The notes beneath the pieces were generated by a model. The model was not told the DNA's origin and made no database searches. It worked only from the letters and a program-made list of their open reading frames with translations. From assembly GCF_019396385.1 (NCBI RefSeq), contig NZ_JAHKRN010000021.1, forward strand, positions 62,001-126,000: a stretch of 64,000 nt of DNA. Reading direction: 5' to 3'. Shown here piece by piece: positions 15,730-24,427 of the stretch. This DNA comes from Nonomuraea harbinensis (GTDB taxonomy: Bacteria; Actinomycetota; Actinomycetes; Streptosporangiales; Streptosporangiaceae). Each line of letters starts with the position of its first letter. Within the stretch, counting starts at the first letter, position 1. The position numbers and the translations under genes were made by a program.

Positions 15730-17340
15730 TCAGAGCGTGCGGAACTGACGGCTCGCCGAGATCGCGCCCGACGTGGTCGTGGTGAACGTGCGCATCGAGC
15801 CGGCGAACTTCGACAGGTCCCACTCCGCCGGGCCGTGGTACCAGTAGAGGTTGTCGGCCTGGTGTCCGTTGCCGGTCACCGACGCCACCAGCCGCGACCA
15901 GTGCTCCACCCCGTCGAAGATCACGGCGTACGGGAGATAGCGGGAGAACAGCTCGACCCGGTCCTTCTCCGCGACGTTGCCCACGTCGCCGGAGAAGAGG
16001 AAGTCGCGGAAGCCGAGCGTGTGCGCGAGCGCCGCCGCCCCCTTGGCGGTCTTGGCCGGCATGTACTGGCCGCCGACGGCCAGCGCGCCACCCGCGATGA
16101 TGACGGCCAGCCCCAGCAGGCCGTAGGAGGTGAACCAGGCGAGCAGGGCCGTGGACACCACGCCGGCGACCAGGAGCACGACGCCGACCGTGGTCCAGAG
16201 GGTGCGCTCGGCGTCGGGACGGCGGGCGAACCAGCCCTGCCGCACCACGTCGGTGTAGAGGGCGTCGCGGACCTTGCCCAGGTGGGCCGCGAACGAGCCG
16301 GACAGCTGCGACAGCAGCACCGCCTCACGCCCCTCGAAGATGGCGTCGTAGAGCGCCTGCTCGTACGGCAGCAGCGTGTGGGACGGCGCGTGCGGCAGCC
16401 GCACCAGCAGCCAGTCGGGGGCGTCGTAGGCCTGCCGGGGCTGCTCGTCGATCCGCAGATAGCCGCGTACGGCGAGGTCCACGATGGTCGCGGTCACGTC
16501 GACCACGTCGGCCTGCTCGTCCACCAGCGTGCCGATCTGGCCCGGACGGACGCCGTCGGGCGGGGAGAAGTGGCCGTTCCGCACGGGGTTGACCGCGCCC
16601 GTCTCGTGGCTGACGACGCGGGCGTCACGGCCCCGCGTCCAGTAGAGCAGTGCCACGCCGCCGAGCAGCAGCACCAGCAGGGCCGCCAGCGCGCCGCCGG
16701 TCACCGGGTTGAGCGCGAACGCGCCGGCCAGGGAGAAGCGCTTGTCGAGGATCGGCTGCCCGCCGCTCGCGCCCTCGGGGAAGCCCACCACGACGGTGAG
16801 GGCCTGACCGGGCGCGAGGCCCTCCTGCTCGAAGTCGGCCTGGGTGCCGGTGTGGTCCATCGCCGCGGAGGTGCAGCCGATGGCGGAGGTGAGCTCGCCG
16901 GCGAAGCACGAGAGGTTCTGCACCAGGCCGGGGCCGGTGACCTTGACCGTGGCCTTGTCGACGGCGGTGTCCCAGCCGCTCACCGCGAACCAGCGCAGCT
17001 CCTCGGCGTCACCGGCGGGGGCGACCGCGCCCTTCACGTCGTACTCGACGGTCGCGGGCGAGGTGACCGTCAGGACGCCGTCGGCGTAGGTGCCGCCTTT
17101 GACGTTGGAGATCTCGTAGAGGCGGTCGTTGGCGTCGTCGTGGCGCGTGCGGGTGAGGAACGTCCGCTTCAGCTCGCCAGAGCCGCCCTCGAGCTTCTCG
17201 ACGACGTGGACGGTGCCGCCTTTGCCCAGGGTCATGGTGACGTCGGCGGTGATGCCGGCGTTCGCCGCCATGGCGGGAGCGGCGATCAGCGCGAGAGCGG
17301 TCGTCACCAGTGCGGCCAGCGTCAGCCTGAAACCCGTCAT
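15730..17340 (-). CDS. DUF2207 membrane protein
   Basis: A 536-residue protein with a Sec signal peptide (about residues 1-25, ending APAMAANA). A long extracytoplasmic beta-rich region follows, then a helix near 223-245, a cytoplasmic segment with a winged-helix-like stretch (VVDVTATIVDLAVRGYLRI) and two more transmembrane helices near 365-410. This order is characteristic of DUF2207 proteins, which are widespread in actinobacteria and of unknown function. The C-terminal segment may be a regulated cytoplasmic tail. It ends two bases after the convergent asparaginase gene. Upstream lies the AlaX-like gene on the same strand, 48 bp away. Confidence 0.88.
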   Translation of the reverse strand: MTGFRLTLAALVTTALALIAAPAMAANAGITADVTMTLGKGGTVHVVEKLEGGSGELKRTFLTRTRHDDANDRLYEISNVKGGTYADGVLTVTSPATVEYDVKGAVAPAGDAEELRWFAVSGWDTAVDKATVKVTGPGLVQNLSCFAGELTSAIGCTSAAMDHTGTQADFEQEGLAPGQALTVVVGFPEGASGGQPILDKRFSLAGAFALNPVTGGALAALLVLLLGGVALLYWTRGRDARVVSHETGAVNPVRNGHFSPPDGVRPGQIGTLVDEQADVVDVTATIVDLAVRGYLRIDEQPRQAYDAPDWLLVRLPHAPSHTLLPYEQALYDAIFEGREAVLLSQLSGSFAAHLGKVRDALYTDVVRQGWFARRPDAERTLWTTVGVVLLVAGVVSTALLAWFTSYGLLGLAVIIAGGALAVGGQYMPAKTAKGAAALAHTLGFRDFLFSGDVGNVAEKDRVELFSRYLPYAVIFDGVEHWSRLVASVTGNGHQADNLYWYHGPAEWDLSKFAGSMRTFTTTTSGAISASRQFRTL

Positions 17341-17388
17341 GGCCGGTCATCGTATCGGGTCCGCCTGACACATCCGTAGGTGTCTGGA

Positions 17389-18123
17389 TCAGTCGGAGAT
17401 CGCGATGCGCAGCCGGCGGAAGCCGCGGCCCTTGCTCTCGACCTTGGTCACCTTGATGCGGCCGATCTGCTTGGTGGAGGCCACGTGGGTGCCGCCGTCG
17501 GCCTGGGTGTCGAGGCCGACGATGTCGACGATCCGCACGTCGCGCACCTCCGGCGGCACCAGGTTGGTGGCGGTGCGGATGATGTCGGGGATCGCGAACG
17601 CCTCGTCACGCGGCAGCACCCGCACGTCGATGCGGCGGTCGGCGAGGATCTCGGCGTTGCAGGCGTCCTCGACGGCCTCCTTGAAGCCGGGCGGCACCTC
17701 GGGCAGGTTGAAGTCCATCCGGGCGGTCAGCGGCTCCATGTTGCCGCCGGTGACCGGGCAGCGGAAGTCGCGGAAGACCACCCCGCACAGCACGTGGAGG
17801 CCGGAGTGGGTGCGCATCAGCGCGGAGCGCCGCTCGTCCGCCACGGCGGCGCGCACGACCGTGCCCACCGGCGGGATCGGGTCGCCCTCGGCGGGGATCA
17901 GCTGGAGGTCGTCGCCCTTGCGGACGCCGACGACGCGGGTCTCGACGCCCTGCCAGATGAGCACGCCGTGGTCGGCGGGCTGGCCGCCCCCGCCGGGGTA
18001 GAAGGCCGACCTGTTGACCACGATGCCCTCGGGGGTCGCGTCGAGGACCACGGCCTCGAAGTCGCGCAGGCTCTGGTCGGAGAGTTCGAGGCGCTCGGTG
18101 CGCCCGTGCAGCTCGGTGGTCAT
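17389..18123 (-). CDS. AlaX-like alanyl-tRNA editing protein
   Basis: A protein of 244 residues homologous to the editing domain of alanyl-tRNA synthetase, expected to hydrolyse Ser- or Gly-tRNA(Ala). The metal-site histidines are in THSGLHVL (HxxxH type), and a further cysteine/histidine pair is present later in the conserved region around GGTHVAST. The glycine-rich YPGGGGQPADHG motif near residue 45 is also diagnostic. The ATG at 18123 is preferred. An in-frame GTG at 18135 would overlap the TGA of the upstream gene by four bases and give coupled translation, so it remains possible. Confidence 0.9.
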   Translation of the reverse strand: MTTELHGRTERLELSDQSLRDFEAVVLDATPEGIVVNRSAFYPGGGGQPADHGVLIWQGVETRVVGVRKGDDLQLIPAEGDPIPPVGTVVRAAVADERRSALMRTHSGLHVLCGVVFRDFRCPVTGGNMEPLTARMDFNLPEVPPGFKEAVEDACNAEILADRRIDVRVLPRDEAFAIPDIIRTATNLVPPEVRDVRIVDIVGLDTQADGGTHVASTKQIGRIKVTKVESKGRGFRRLRIAISD

Positions 18124-18131
18124 GCCGCGCG

Positions 18132-18500
18132 TCACCAGGGGCCGTAGGGGCCGCTGTTGCCGCCGCGCCCGCCCATGCCCTTCACCGCGGGCTTGACGTC
18201 CACGATGTAGATGGCGGCGGCGATCACCGCGGCGATGGAGAACAGCCCCAGCCCGATGCCCAGGAAGGCACGGCCTCCGATGACCAGGAAGTTGATCACG
18301 TACGAGTAGGCGCCGGCGGCCGAGAACAGCGTGGCCAGGATCAGGATGATCAGCCAGATGTTCTTCTGCAGCTTGCCCGCCGAGACGAACGCGTCGGCCG
18401 GCACCCGGAGCGCATGCACCAGCGCGTATCCCGACATGCCCAGAACGATCAGGGACAGCACCGAGAAGAGGAGGTTGAAGACCAGGTTGATGAATTGCAT
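18132..18500 (-). CDS. DUF2516 small membrane protein
   Basis: A 122-residue protein with an N-terminal helix followed by two further hydrophobic segments (about 10-32, 48-70, 75-100) and a glycine-rich tail. It matches the actinobacterial DUF2516 family, of which M. tuberculosis Rv0476 is a member. The start is ATG 18500 with GGGAG upstream. The gene lies immediately downstream of the HbhA-like gene, the same order as Rv0475-Rv0476. Function is unknown. It may be co-transcribed with the AlaX-like gene that follows. Confidence 0.85.
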   Translation of the reverse strand: MQFINLVFNLLFSVLSLIVLGMSGYALVHALRVPADAFVSAGKLQKNIWLIILILATLFSAAGAYSYVINFLVIGGRAFLGIGLGLFSIAAVIAAAIYIVDVKPAVKGMGGRGGNSGPYGPW

Positions 18501-18633
18501 GTGTTGGCTCCCGCCCAATGCCGCGATGAGTCGGGCTTCAGCCTAATGGCCGCCCGTGTTCCACGGGCACCGCTCGAGCGCCGGAAACGCGCGGAAGCCC
18601 GCCTCCGCGAGGAGACGGGCTTCGCCGGGTGGG

Positions 18634-19095
18634 TCAGGCCTTGGCCTTGGTGGTGCGGGTCTTCTTGACCGGCTGGGCGACCGGCGGCTCGGCGGCCTCC
18701 GACATCTCCTCCAGCTCAAGGGCGGCCTCGCCGCTGGTCTTGCTGACGACCTTGCGGCCGCGGACCGCGAACTCCTCGTAGACCTTGACGGCGCGGTTGG
18801 TGAACTCGTCGGCGTACTCACGGGCCTTCTCCGGGAGCTCCTTGGCGATGCCCTCGGCCTTGCCGGCGTACTCGCGGGCCCTCTCCGGGAGATCCTTCGC
18901 GATGTCCTCGGCCTTGCCGGCGTAGGCGCGCGCCCTCTCGGGGAGCTCCCTGGTCAGCTCCGCGCGGCGCGACTGCAGCTTCTGCAGCCGCTCGGGCAGC
19001 TCGCGCAGCTTCTCCACGGCGTAGTCGCCGGCCCCCGCGACCGCGTAGAACGGCTTGGTGTCGGCGAGTTTCTTCACTTCGGTGGCGAGCGTCAT
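18634..19095 (-). CDS. Heparin-binding hemagglutinin-like (HbhA-like) coiled-coil protein
   Basis: A 153-residue charged, helical protein with an Ala/Lys-rich tail (PVKKTRTTKAKA), the pattern of HbhA. The middle holds an 18-residue repeat unit, LPERAREYAGKAEGIAKE, in about two and a half diverged copies (about residues 49-100), predicting a long coiled coil. HbhA in M. tuberculosis (Rv0475) is a surface adhesin binding heparan sulfate and also localises to lipid inclusions. In soil actinobacteria the role is more likely structural. The preceding XRE gene is separated by 6 bp, suggesting an operon. Confidence 0.85.
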   Translation of the reverse strand: MTLATEVKKLADTKPFYAVAGAGDYAVEKLRELPERLQKLQSRRAELTRELPERARAYAGKAEDIAKDLPERAREYAGKAEGIAKELPEKAREYADEFTNRAVKVYEEFAVRGRKVVSKTSGEAALELEEMSEAAEPPVAQPVKKTRTTKAKA

Positions 19096-19101
19096 GATGG
19101 G

Positions 19102-19596
19102 TTAACCTTCCTTCGTTTCCTGGTTGACGGGGCCGTTGCCGTTGCCCGCCGCGTAGGGCTCAAGTGCGGCGAGGAGTTCGGGCGGCAGCGGCTGTTCGTC
19201 GTCCGGTGCGGAGGCGGGCCGGGGGTGGGCGTTCTGGGAGGTCTGCTCGTCCCCGGCCGGTCCTTCCTTCCGGAACGACTCGTAGATGTCGATCAGCACC
19301 TGGCGCTGCCGCTCGGTGATGTGCGGATCTTCGCGGATCGCCGTGATGACGTCGCTGGGAGGTTCGTGATCCTCGATGAGACCGGCCTGCACATAGAGCA
19401 CCTGCGACGAGATGCGCAGGCCCTTGGCGATCTGGTTGAGGATCTCCGCACTCGGCTTGCGGAGGCCGCGCTCGATCTGGCTCAGGTAGGGATTGGACAC
19501 CCCCGCCGCGGCAGCCAGCTGGCGCAGCGAGATCTTCGCCTGCTGCCGCTGCTCGCGGATGTATTCGCCGATCGAGCCGACTTTGGGAAGTGCCAT
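19102..19596 (-). CDS. XRE-family HTH regulator (Rv0474-like)
   Basis: A 164-residue protein starting at ATG 19596 (MALPKVGSIGEYIREQR). The Cro/cI-type HTH occupies about residues 10-65, with QLAAAAGVSNPYLSQIERGLR as the helix-turn-helix. A helical middle region and a disordered acidic tail follow. It lies directly upstream of the HbhA-like gene, as Rv0474 does with hbhA in mycobacteria, so it probably regulates that operon and itself. The longer frame to 19653 lacks a better start. No ligand-binding domain is visible. Confidence 0.87.
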   Translation of the reverse strand: MALPKVGSIGEYIREQRQQAKISLRQLAAAAGVSNPYLSQIERGLRKPSAEILNQIAKGLRISSQVLYVQAGLIEDHEPPSDVITAIREDPHITERQRQVLIDIYESFRKEGPAGDEQTSQNAHPRPASAPDDEQPLPPELLAALEPYAAGNGNGPVNQETKEG

Positions 19597-19656
19597 ACCT
19601 CGATTATGCCGCCCGTTGCTTGCAGTTGCAAACGAACTGGTTAACACCTGCAAGCG

Positions 19657-20562
19657 CTAGAGCTGGATAATCCACAGGAACGGGGTCGATGTGACCAACG
19701 TCACGGACAGCGCGACGATGCCCGCCCGGGCCCTGCGCGGCAGCTCGGGAGCGGGCTTGATCAGGCGGTCGACCCTGGCCATGACGTTGCTGGCGTGCAG
19801 GCCCAGCATCCCGCTGGGGGCCGGCATGGCGCCCGCGGTGCCGAACCGCAGCAGGGCCGTGGCCAGCCGGCGCGGCGAGCAGTAACGGCGGGCCCGGTCG
19901 TCGGCCGCCATCTCGATGAGCAGCTCCACCTGCTCCTGCGCCTCGCACACCACCTTCGACCAGGGCAACGCCCTGCGCAGCGCGGCGAACGGCAACAGCA
20001 CCAGATCGTGGCGCTCGCGTACGTGGGCCGCCTCGTGCGCCAGCACGGCGGCGAGCTCGTCGCGCGACCACAGCCGCAGCGCGCCCTCGCTCACCACCAC
20101 CTGGGAGCGCAACCCCGGCACGCAGTACGCCGCCGCGCCGGGGTGGTCGAGCACCCGCACGCCCGGCACGCCGGGGTCGTCGCGGGAGATCAGCGCGAGC
20201 AGCGTGCGGTGGCGCCTGCGGGCGCGCAGCGCGTGCACCCCCGCCGAGATCAGCACCACGACCAGCACGGTCAGCGAGGTGAGGCCGGCGATCATGGCGA
20301 GCACGTGCAGCGGGTCCCACGCCGTGCCGGGCGCCTCGCCCTGGACGAACGCGACCAGGCCGGGCAGCACGCCTATGCCGTAGGGCTGCACCCCGAAGGC
20401 GAGCATGGCCCCGGTGGTGGCCAGCCCCCACGCCACGCCCAGCGACTGCCACAGGATGATGGCCAGCCGGGGCGCGCGGTAGGTCCAGCGAGCGGTGGTG
20501 AGACGCCAGGAGCCGATCGCGCACGCCGTGGCGAGCGCGGCCAGCACCGCTGCCGTGATCAC
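19657..20562 (-). CDS. M56-family (BlaR1/MecR1-like) membrane metallopeptidase
   Basis: A 301-residue membrane protein with the zinc motif HEAAH at residues 176-180, flanked by two N-terminal helices, two in the middle (near 86-110) and one at the C-terminus. It corresponds to the protease part of BlaR1/MecR1 but lacks a penicillin-sensing domain. The GTG start overlaps the TGA of the BlaI-family gene by four bases, so the two are translated together. In this arrangement the protease is thought to cleave or trigger inactivation of the BlaI repressor. No beta-lactamase gene is adjacent, so the signal and target are unknown. Confidence 0.88.
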   Translation of the reverse strand: MITAAVLAALATACAIGSWRLTTARWTYRAPRLAIILWQSLGVAWGLATTGAMLAFGVQPYGIGVLPGLVAFVQGEAPGTAWDPLHVLAMIAGLTSLTVLVVVLISAGVHALRARRRHRTLLALISRDDPGVPGVRVLDHPGAAAYCVPGLRSQVVVSEGALRLWSRDELAAVLAHEAAHVRERHDLVLLPFAALRRALPWSKVVCEAQEQVELLIEMAADDRARRYCSPRRLATALLRFGTAGAMPAPSGMLGLHASNVMARVDRLIKPAPELPRRARAGIVALSVTLVTSTPFLWIIQL

Positions 20563-20915
20563 TCTTCCTCCAGCTCCGTAAGGGCTCTGCGCAGGATCTC
20601 CGCCTCGTCTCCGGAGACGGCCTGGGCGAAACGGGTCAGGGCGGCGGAACGGTCGCCCGTCATGTCGAGAGCTCCAAGCATAAGCTCGGCGATGTAGCTG
20701 TCGCGGCTTTCCGCGGGTTCGTAGCGCCAGGCACGCCCGTCACGGGTGCGCCGGAGGAAGCCTTTGCGGGTGAGGCGGTCGAGAACGGTCATGACCGTGG
20801 TCGGCGCCAGGTCACGGTCGGCGATGAGACGGCCGACCTCGCGGGCGGTCAGCGGGATGCTCTCCACCCACAAAATATCCATGATGCTGCGTTCAAGCTC
20901 GCCAAGACCCTTCAC
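20559..20915 (-). CDS. BlaI/MecI/CopY-family repressor
   Basis: A 118-residue winged-helix repressor with the family pattern LGELERSIMDILW, then TAREVGRLI and TTVMTVLDRLTRKGFL. The C-terminal helices provide dimerisation. The GTG at 20915 is preferred because the frame further upstream crosses the operator and the divergent macrodomain gene. A perfect 10-bp palindrome, GTAGTACTAC, lies 10 bp before the start and resembles the BlaI-type operator core. Partner: the M56 protease downstream. It probably represses its own operon and perhaps the divergent macrodomain gene. Confidence 0.92.
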   Translation of the reverse strand: MKGLGELERSIMDILWVESIPLTAREVGRLIADRDLAPTTVMTVLDRLTRKGFLRRTRDGRAWRYEPAESRDSYIAELMLGALDMTGDRSAALTRFAQAVSGDEAEILRRALTELEEE

Positions 20916-20923
20916 ACGCTCCA

Positions 20924-20939
20924 GCGTAGTACTACACGG
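20924..20939. promoter_or_regulatory. BlaI-type operator
   Basis: A palindrome GTAGTACTAC at 20926-20935, extended by similar bases on either side. The known BlaI/MecI boxes contain TACTACA half sites around the same core. Its place between the divergent blaI-like and macrodomain genes, about 10 bp from one start and 35 bp from the other, fits an operator serving both. Binding is inferred. Confidence 0.6.
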
Positions 20940-20969
20940 CGTCGAGCAGCCATCCGGGATCCTGGTGAG

Positions 20970-21491
20970 ATGGATATCACGCTGGTACAGGGAGATATCA
21001 CCAAACAGGAAGTGGACGCGATCGTGAACGCGGCCAACTCCTCTCTCATGGGCGGCGGCGGGGTGGACGGGGCGATCCACCGGAACGGCGGGCCCGAGAT
21101 CATCGAGGAGTGCCGGAGGCTGCGCGCCTCCCAGTACGGGCGCGGCCTGCCGACCGGCGAAGCGGTCGCCACCACCGCCGGGCGGCTGCCCGCGCGCTGG
21201 GTGATCCACACGGTCGGGCCCGTGCACTCGCCGTTCGAGGACCGTTCCGAGCTGCTGGCCTCGTGCTACCGGGAGTCGCTGCGGGTGGCCGGGTCGCTGG
21301 GCGCCGAGTCGGTGGCGTTCCCGGCGATCGGCACCGGCATCTTCGGCTGGCCGCTCGCCGACGGCGCCCGCGTCGCGATCGACGCCGTGCGCACCTCGCT
21401 GGCGTCGGCGGTGTCGGTGGCGTCGGTGGCGGAGGTGCGGTTCGTGCTGTTCGAGGCGACCGCGTACGCCACCTTCGAAGCGGCGCTGTGA
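20970..21491 (+). CDS. Macrodomain protein, probable O-acetyl-ADP-ribose deacetylase
   Basis: A 173-residue single macrodomain of the MacroD/YmdB group. The motifs GDITKQEVDAIVNAANSSL and GGGGVDGAIH (about residues 8-42) bind ADP-ribose. The later PAIGTGIFGWP loop closes the site. Such enzymes remove ADP-ribose from acidic residues or deacetylate O-acetyl-ADP-ribose. The gene is divergent from the BlaI-family repressor, and the operator between them lies where it could control it. No partner ADP-ribosyltransferase is seen nearby. Cytoplasmic. Confidence 0.93.
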   Translation: MDITLVQGDITKQEVDAIVNAANSSLMGGGGVDGAIHRNGGPEIIEECRRLRASQYGRGLPTGEAVATTAGRLPARWVIHTVGPVHSPFEDRSELLASCYRESLRVAGSLGAESVAFPAIGTGIFGWPLADGARVAIDAVRTSLASAVSVASVAEVRFVLFEATAYATFEAAL

Positions 21492-21494
21492 CCG

Positions 21495-22298
21495 TCACGC
21501 GTCCCGGACGTCCGGCGCCACCGCCGGCCAGGGCACGGTGAGCTCGCCGAGGCGCCAGCGGGCGCGGCCGCCGAGCGGCGGGTGACAGGGGATCGGCCAG
21601 GTGGCCGCGAGGGTCCGCGCCGCGGCGATCCAGCGCTGGCGCGCGCCGTGCGAGCTGTACGGGGCGCTGACCGCCCACGCGTGGTCCCAGTCGCGCAGGA
21701 ACGCGTGGATCCGCTCCCCGGGCACGTTGCGGTGGATGAGCGTCTTCGGCAGCCGGTCGGCCAGGTCCGAAGGCCGCTCGAACGCGTCGAACCGGGCCGA
21801 GAACGTCAGCGTCCGCGGGCCCGACGCGTCCAGTCCCACCCACACCGCCCGGTGCCCCACCTCCGAGCAGGTGCCCTCGACCAGCACGCCGCCGGGGGCC
21901 AGCCTCTCCAGCAGCGCCCGCCAGTAGCGCCAGGCCTCCGCCTCCCCGTACTGGCGCAGCACGTTGAAGGCCCGCACCAGCACCGGCGGCCGGGCGACGG
22001 GCAGCTCGAAGCCGCCGAGCGCGAAGCTCAGCCCTTCCCGCTCGTACGGCTTGGCCGCCGCCACCCGGGCCGGGTCGATCTCGATCCCCACCACCTCGAC
22101 GTCCGGCGCCACCCGCCGCAGCCGGGTGAACAGCTCCAGCGTCGTCACGTGCGAGGCCCCGTACCCCAGGTCCACCACGAGCGGCCTGGCGGTGGCGCGC
22201 AGCAGCCGGCCGTGGACGGCGGCGATCCACCGGTCGGCGCGCCGCAGCCGGTTGTGGCCGGTCGTGCCCCGGGTGATCGAGCCGACCGGTCTAGCCAC
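21495..22298 (-). CDS. SAM-dependent methyltransferase
   Basis: A 267-residue class I methyltransferase. The SAM-binding motif I is VVDLGYGASHVTT at about residues 40-52, and the acidic residue ending the second strand is in VEVVGIEIDPAR. The substrate cannot be told. The GTG start at 22298 overlaps the TAG of the upstream SDR gene by 8 bases, so they form an operon. It converges with the macrodomain gene, with the two stops only 3 bp apart. Actinobacterial homologs of this length are annotated only as class I methyltransferases. Confidence 0.85.
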   Translation of the reverse strand: MARPVGSITRGTTGHNRLRRADRWIAAVHGRLLRATARPLVVDLGYGASHVTTLELFTRLRRVAPDVEVVGIEIDPARVAAAKPYEREGLSFALGGFELPVARPPVLVRAFNVLRQYGEAEAWRYWRALLERLAPGGVLVEGTCSEVGHRAVWVGLDASGPRTLTFSARFDAFERPSDLADRLPKTLIHRNVPGERIHAFLRDWDHAWAVSAPYSSHGARQRWIAAARTLAATWPIPCHPPLGGRARWRLGELTVPWPAVAPDVRDA

Positions 22299-23034
22299 TG
22301 ACGCGGTGCACCTTGTGCTGGGCGGCCTGGGCGCGGGGGCGGATGACCAGGCGGTCGACGTTGACGTGCGCGGGCCGCGTCACGCACCAGGCGATCGCGT
22401 CGGCGACGTCGTCGGAGCTGAGCGGGTCGGGCACGCCCTCGTACACCTTGTCCGCCCGCTCGGCGTCGCCGCGGAACCGGGTCAGCGCGAACCCCTCAGA
22501 GCGCACCATGCCGGGCGCGATCTCCACGATCCGCACCGGCTGCCCGACCAGCTCCAGCCTGAGTGTCTCGGTCATGGACGTCTGCGCGTGCTTGGCCGCG
22601 CAGTAGCCGCCGCCTCCCTCGTACGAGACCAGCCCCGCCGTCGAGGTCAGCATCACCAGCACGCCGTCGCCCGAGCCGATCAGCTTCGGCAGCAGCGCCT
22701 GGGTGACGCGCAGCGAGCCGAGCACGTTGGTGTCGTACATCCGCTGCCAGTCGTCCACCCGGCCTTCGGACACCGGCTCCAGCCCGAGCGCGCCGCCGGC
22801 GTTGTTGACCAGCACGTCGCAGCGATCCAGCGAGGCCGCCAGCTCGTCCACCGACTCCTGGGAGGTAACGTCGAGCGTCACCGGAGTGACGCCGGGCACC
22901 TCGGCCGCCAGCTTCTCCAGCCGGTCGCGCCGCCTGGCTCCGGCCACCACGTGGTAGCCCTCGGCGGCCAGCCGCCGCGCTGTCGCCTCGCCGATGCCAC
23001 TGCTCGCGCCGGTCACCACAGCCGTTCTCTTCAT
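22291..23034 (-). CDS. Short-chain dehydrogenase/reductase (classical SDR)
   Basis: A 247-residue NAD(P)-dependent oxidoreductase. The dinucleotide motif TGASSGIG is at residues 8-15, NNAG at about 77-80, and the catalytic Ser131, Tyr144 and Lys148 are present (STAGLVSYEGGGGYCAAK). The arginine pair after the second strand (GARRRDRLE) favours NADP. Start ATG 23034 gives the family-standard N-terminus; the frame to 23184 has no support. It is divergent from mshA. Substrate unknown. Confidence 0.9.
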   Translation of the reverse strand: MKRTAVVTGASSGIGEATARRLAAEGYHVVAGARRRDRLEKLAAEVPGVTPVTLDVTSQESVDELAASLDRCDVLVNNAGGALGLEPVSEGRVDDWQRMYDTNVLGSLRVTQALLPKLIGSGDGVLVMLTSTAGLVSYEGGGGYCAAKHAQTSMTETLRLELVGQPVRIVEIAPGMVRSEGFALTRFRGDAERADKVYEGVPDPLSSDDVADAIAWCVTRPAHVNVDRLVIRPRAQAAQHKVHRVSG

Positions 23035-23139
23035 GCGCCACATCCTGCCAGGCCGCCGTTCGGGGACCCCCACTGTGACGCCTTGTCGGGAATGTCGAAA
23101 AAATCTGGACAGTTGTAAGTCACTTGGAGGTGATGTCGG

Positions 23140-24417
23140 GTGAGGCGACGACGGGTCAACCGGGTCGCGACGATCAGCATGCACACGTCACCGCTCGACC
23201 AGCCCGGTACGGGCGACGCCGGCGGCATGAACGTGTACATCGTCGAATCCGCCAAACGGCTGGCTCAATCGGGCGTGGAGGTGGACATCTTCACCCGCGC
23301 CACGGCCCGCGACCTGCCACCGGTCGCCGAACTGGCGCCCGGTGTCCTGGTCCGTCACCTGACCGCCGGACCGTACGAGGAGATGGACCGGGCCGACCTG
23401 CCCGGCCAGATGTGCGCGTTCCTGTCCGAGGTGCTGCGCATCGAGGCCATGTACGAGCCCGGCCACTACGACGTGATCCACTCCCACTACTGGCTGTCCG
23501 GCCAGGTCGGCTGGCTCGCCAAGGAACGCTGGGGCGTCCCGCTCGTGCACACCATGCACACCATGGCCAAGGTCAAGAACCGGCTCCTCGCCGAGGGCGA
23601 CCGGCCCGAGCCGCAGGCCCGCGTCGTCGGCGAGGAACAGGTCGTGCAGATCGCCGACCGCCTCGTGGCCAACACCGCCGACGAGGCGCACGAACTCATC
23701 GACCTGTACGGGGCCGCCGAACAGCGCGTCGCCGTCGTCAACCCCGGCGTCAACCTGACCGTCTTCCAGCCCGCCTCACAGGGCGCCGCCCGGCAGCGGC
23801 TCGGCCTGCCGCAGGGCGCGCGCGTCCTGCTGTTCGTCGGCCGCATCCAGCCGCTCAAGGCCCCCGACGTGCTGCTGCGCGCCGCCTCCCGCATGCTCAT
23901 CGACGACCCGTCACTGCGCGGCCGCCTCGTCGTCGCCTGCGTCGGCGGACCCTCCGGCAACGGCCTGGCCAGGCCGTCCATCCTCACCGAACTCGCCACC
24001 GAACTCGGCCTCGCCGACACCGTCCGGCTCGTGCCGCCGGCGCCGCAGCACGAGCTCGCCGACTGGTACCGCGCCTCCGACCTCACCGTCGTCCCCTCCC
24101 ACAGCGAGTCCTTCGGCCTCGTCGCCCTGGAGTCCCAGGCCTGCGGCACCCCCGTGGTCGCCGCCGCCGTCGGCGGGCTGCGCACCGCCGTCCGCGACGG
24201 CGTCTCCGGGCTCCTCGTCGACGGGCACGACCCGCACGACTGGGCGCAGGCCATCGGCGGCCTCCTCACCGACCCGGCCCGCCTCGCCGCCCTCTCCGCG
24301 GGGGCGCGCGAGCACGCCGCCGCCTTCGGCTGGCAGGCCACCTCCGCACGCCTCATGGACGTGTACGCGCAAGCCGTCGCCCACCTGCACCGGCAGCCGG
24401 TGGCGGTGAACTCGTAG
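23140..24417 (+). CDS. mshA: MshA, D-inositol-3-phosphate N-acetylglucosaminyltransferase
   Basis: A GT4-family glycosyltransferase of 425 residues that makes the first committed step of mycothiol synthesis, joining UDP-GlcNAc and 1L-myo-inositol-1-phosphate. Diagnostic stretches are SMHTSPLDQPGTGDAGGMNVYI near the N-terminus, HSHYWLSGQVG, and the C-terminal donor site PSHSESFGLVALE (E-x7-E type). The GTG start has GGAGG 9 bases upstream. The next genes, YbjN and gpmA, follow as in mycobacteria (Rv0486-Rv0487-gpm1). Presence of mshA marks the organism as a mycothiol-making actinobacterium. Confidence 0.96.
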   Translation: MRRRRVNRVATISMHTSPLDQPGTGDAGGMNVYIVESAKRLAQSGVEVDIFTRATARDLPPVAELAPGVLVRHLTAGPYEEMDRADLPGQMCAFLSEVLRIEAMYEPGHYDVIHSHYWLSGQVGWLAKERWGVPLVHTMHTMAKVKNRLLAEGDRPEPQARVVGEEQVVQIADRLVANTADEAHELIDLYGAAEQRVAVVNPGVNLTVFQPASQGAARQRLGLPQGARVLLFVGRIQPLKAPDVLLRAASRMLIDDPSLRGRLVVACVGGPSGNGLARPSILTELATELGLADTVRLVPPAPQHELADWYRASDLTVVPSHSESFGLVALESQACGTPVVAAAVGGLRTAVRDGVSGLLVDGHDPHDWAQAIGGLLTDPARLAALSAGAREHAAAFGWQATSARLMDVYAQAVAHLHRQPVAVNS

Positions 24418-24427
24418 GCTGTAGCGC

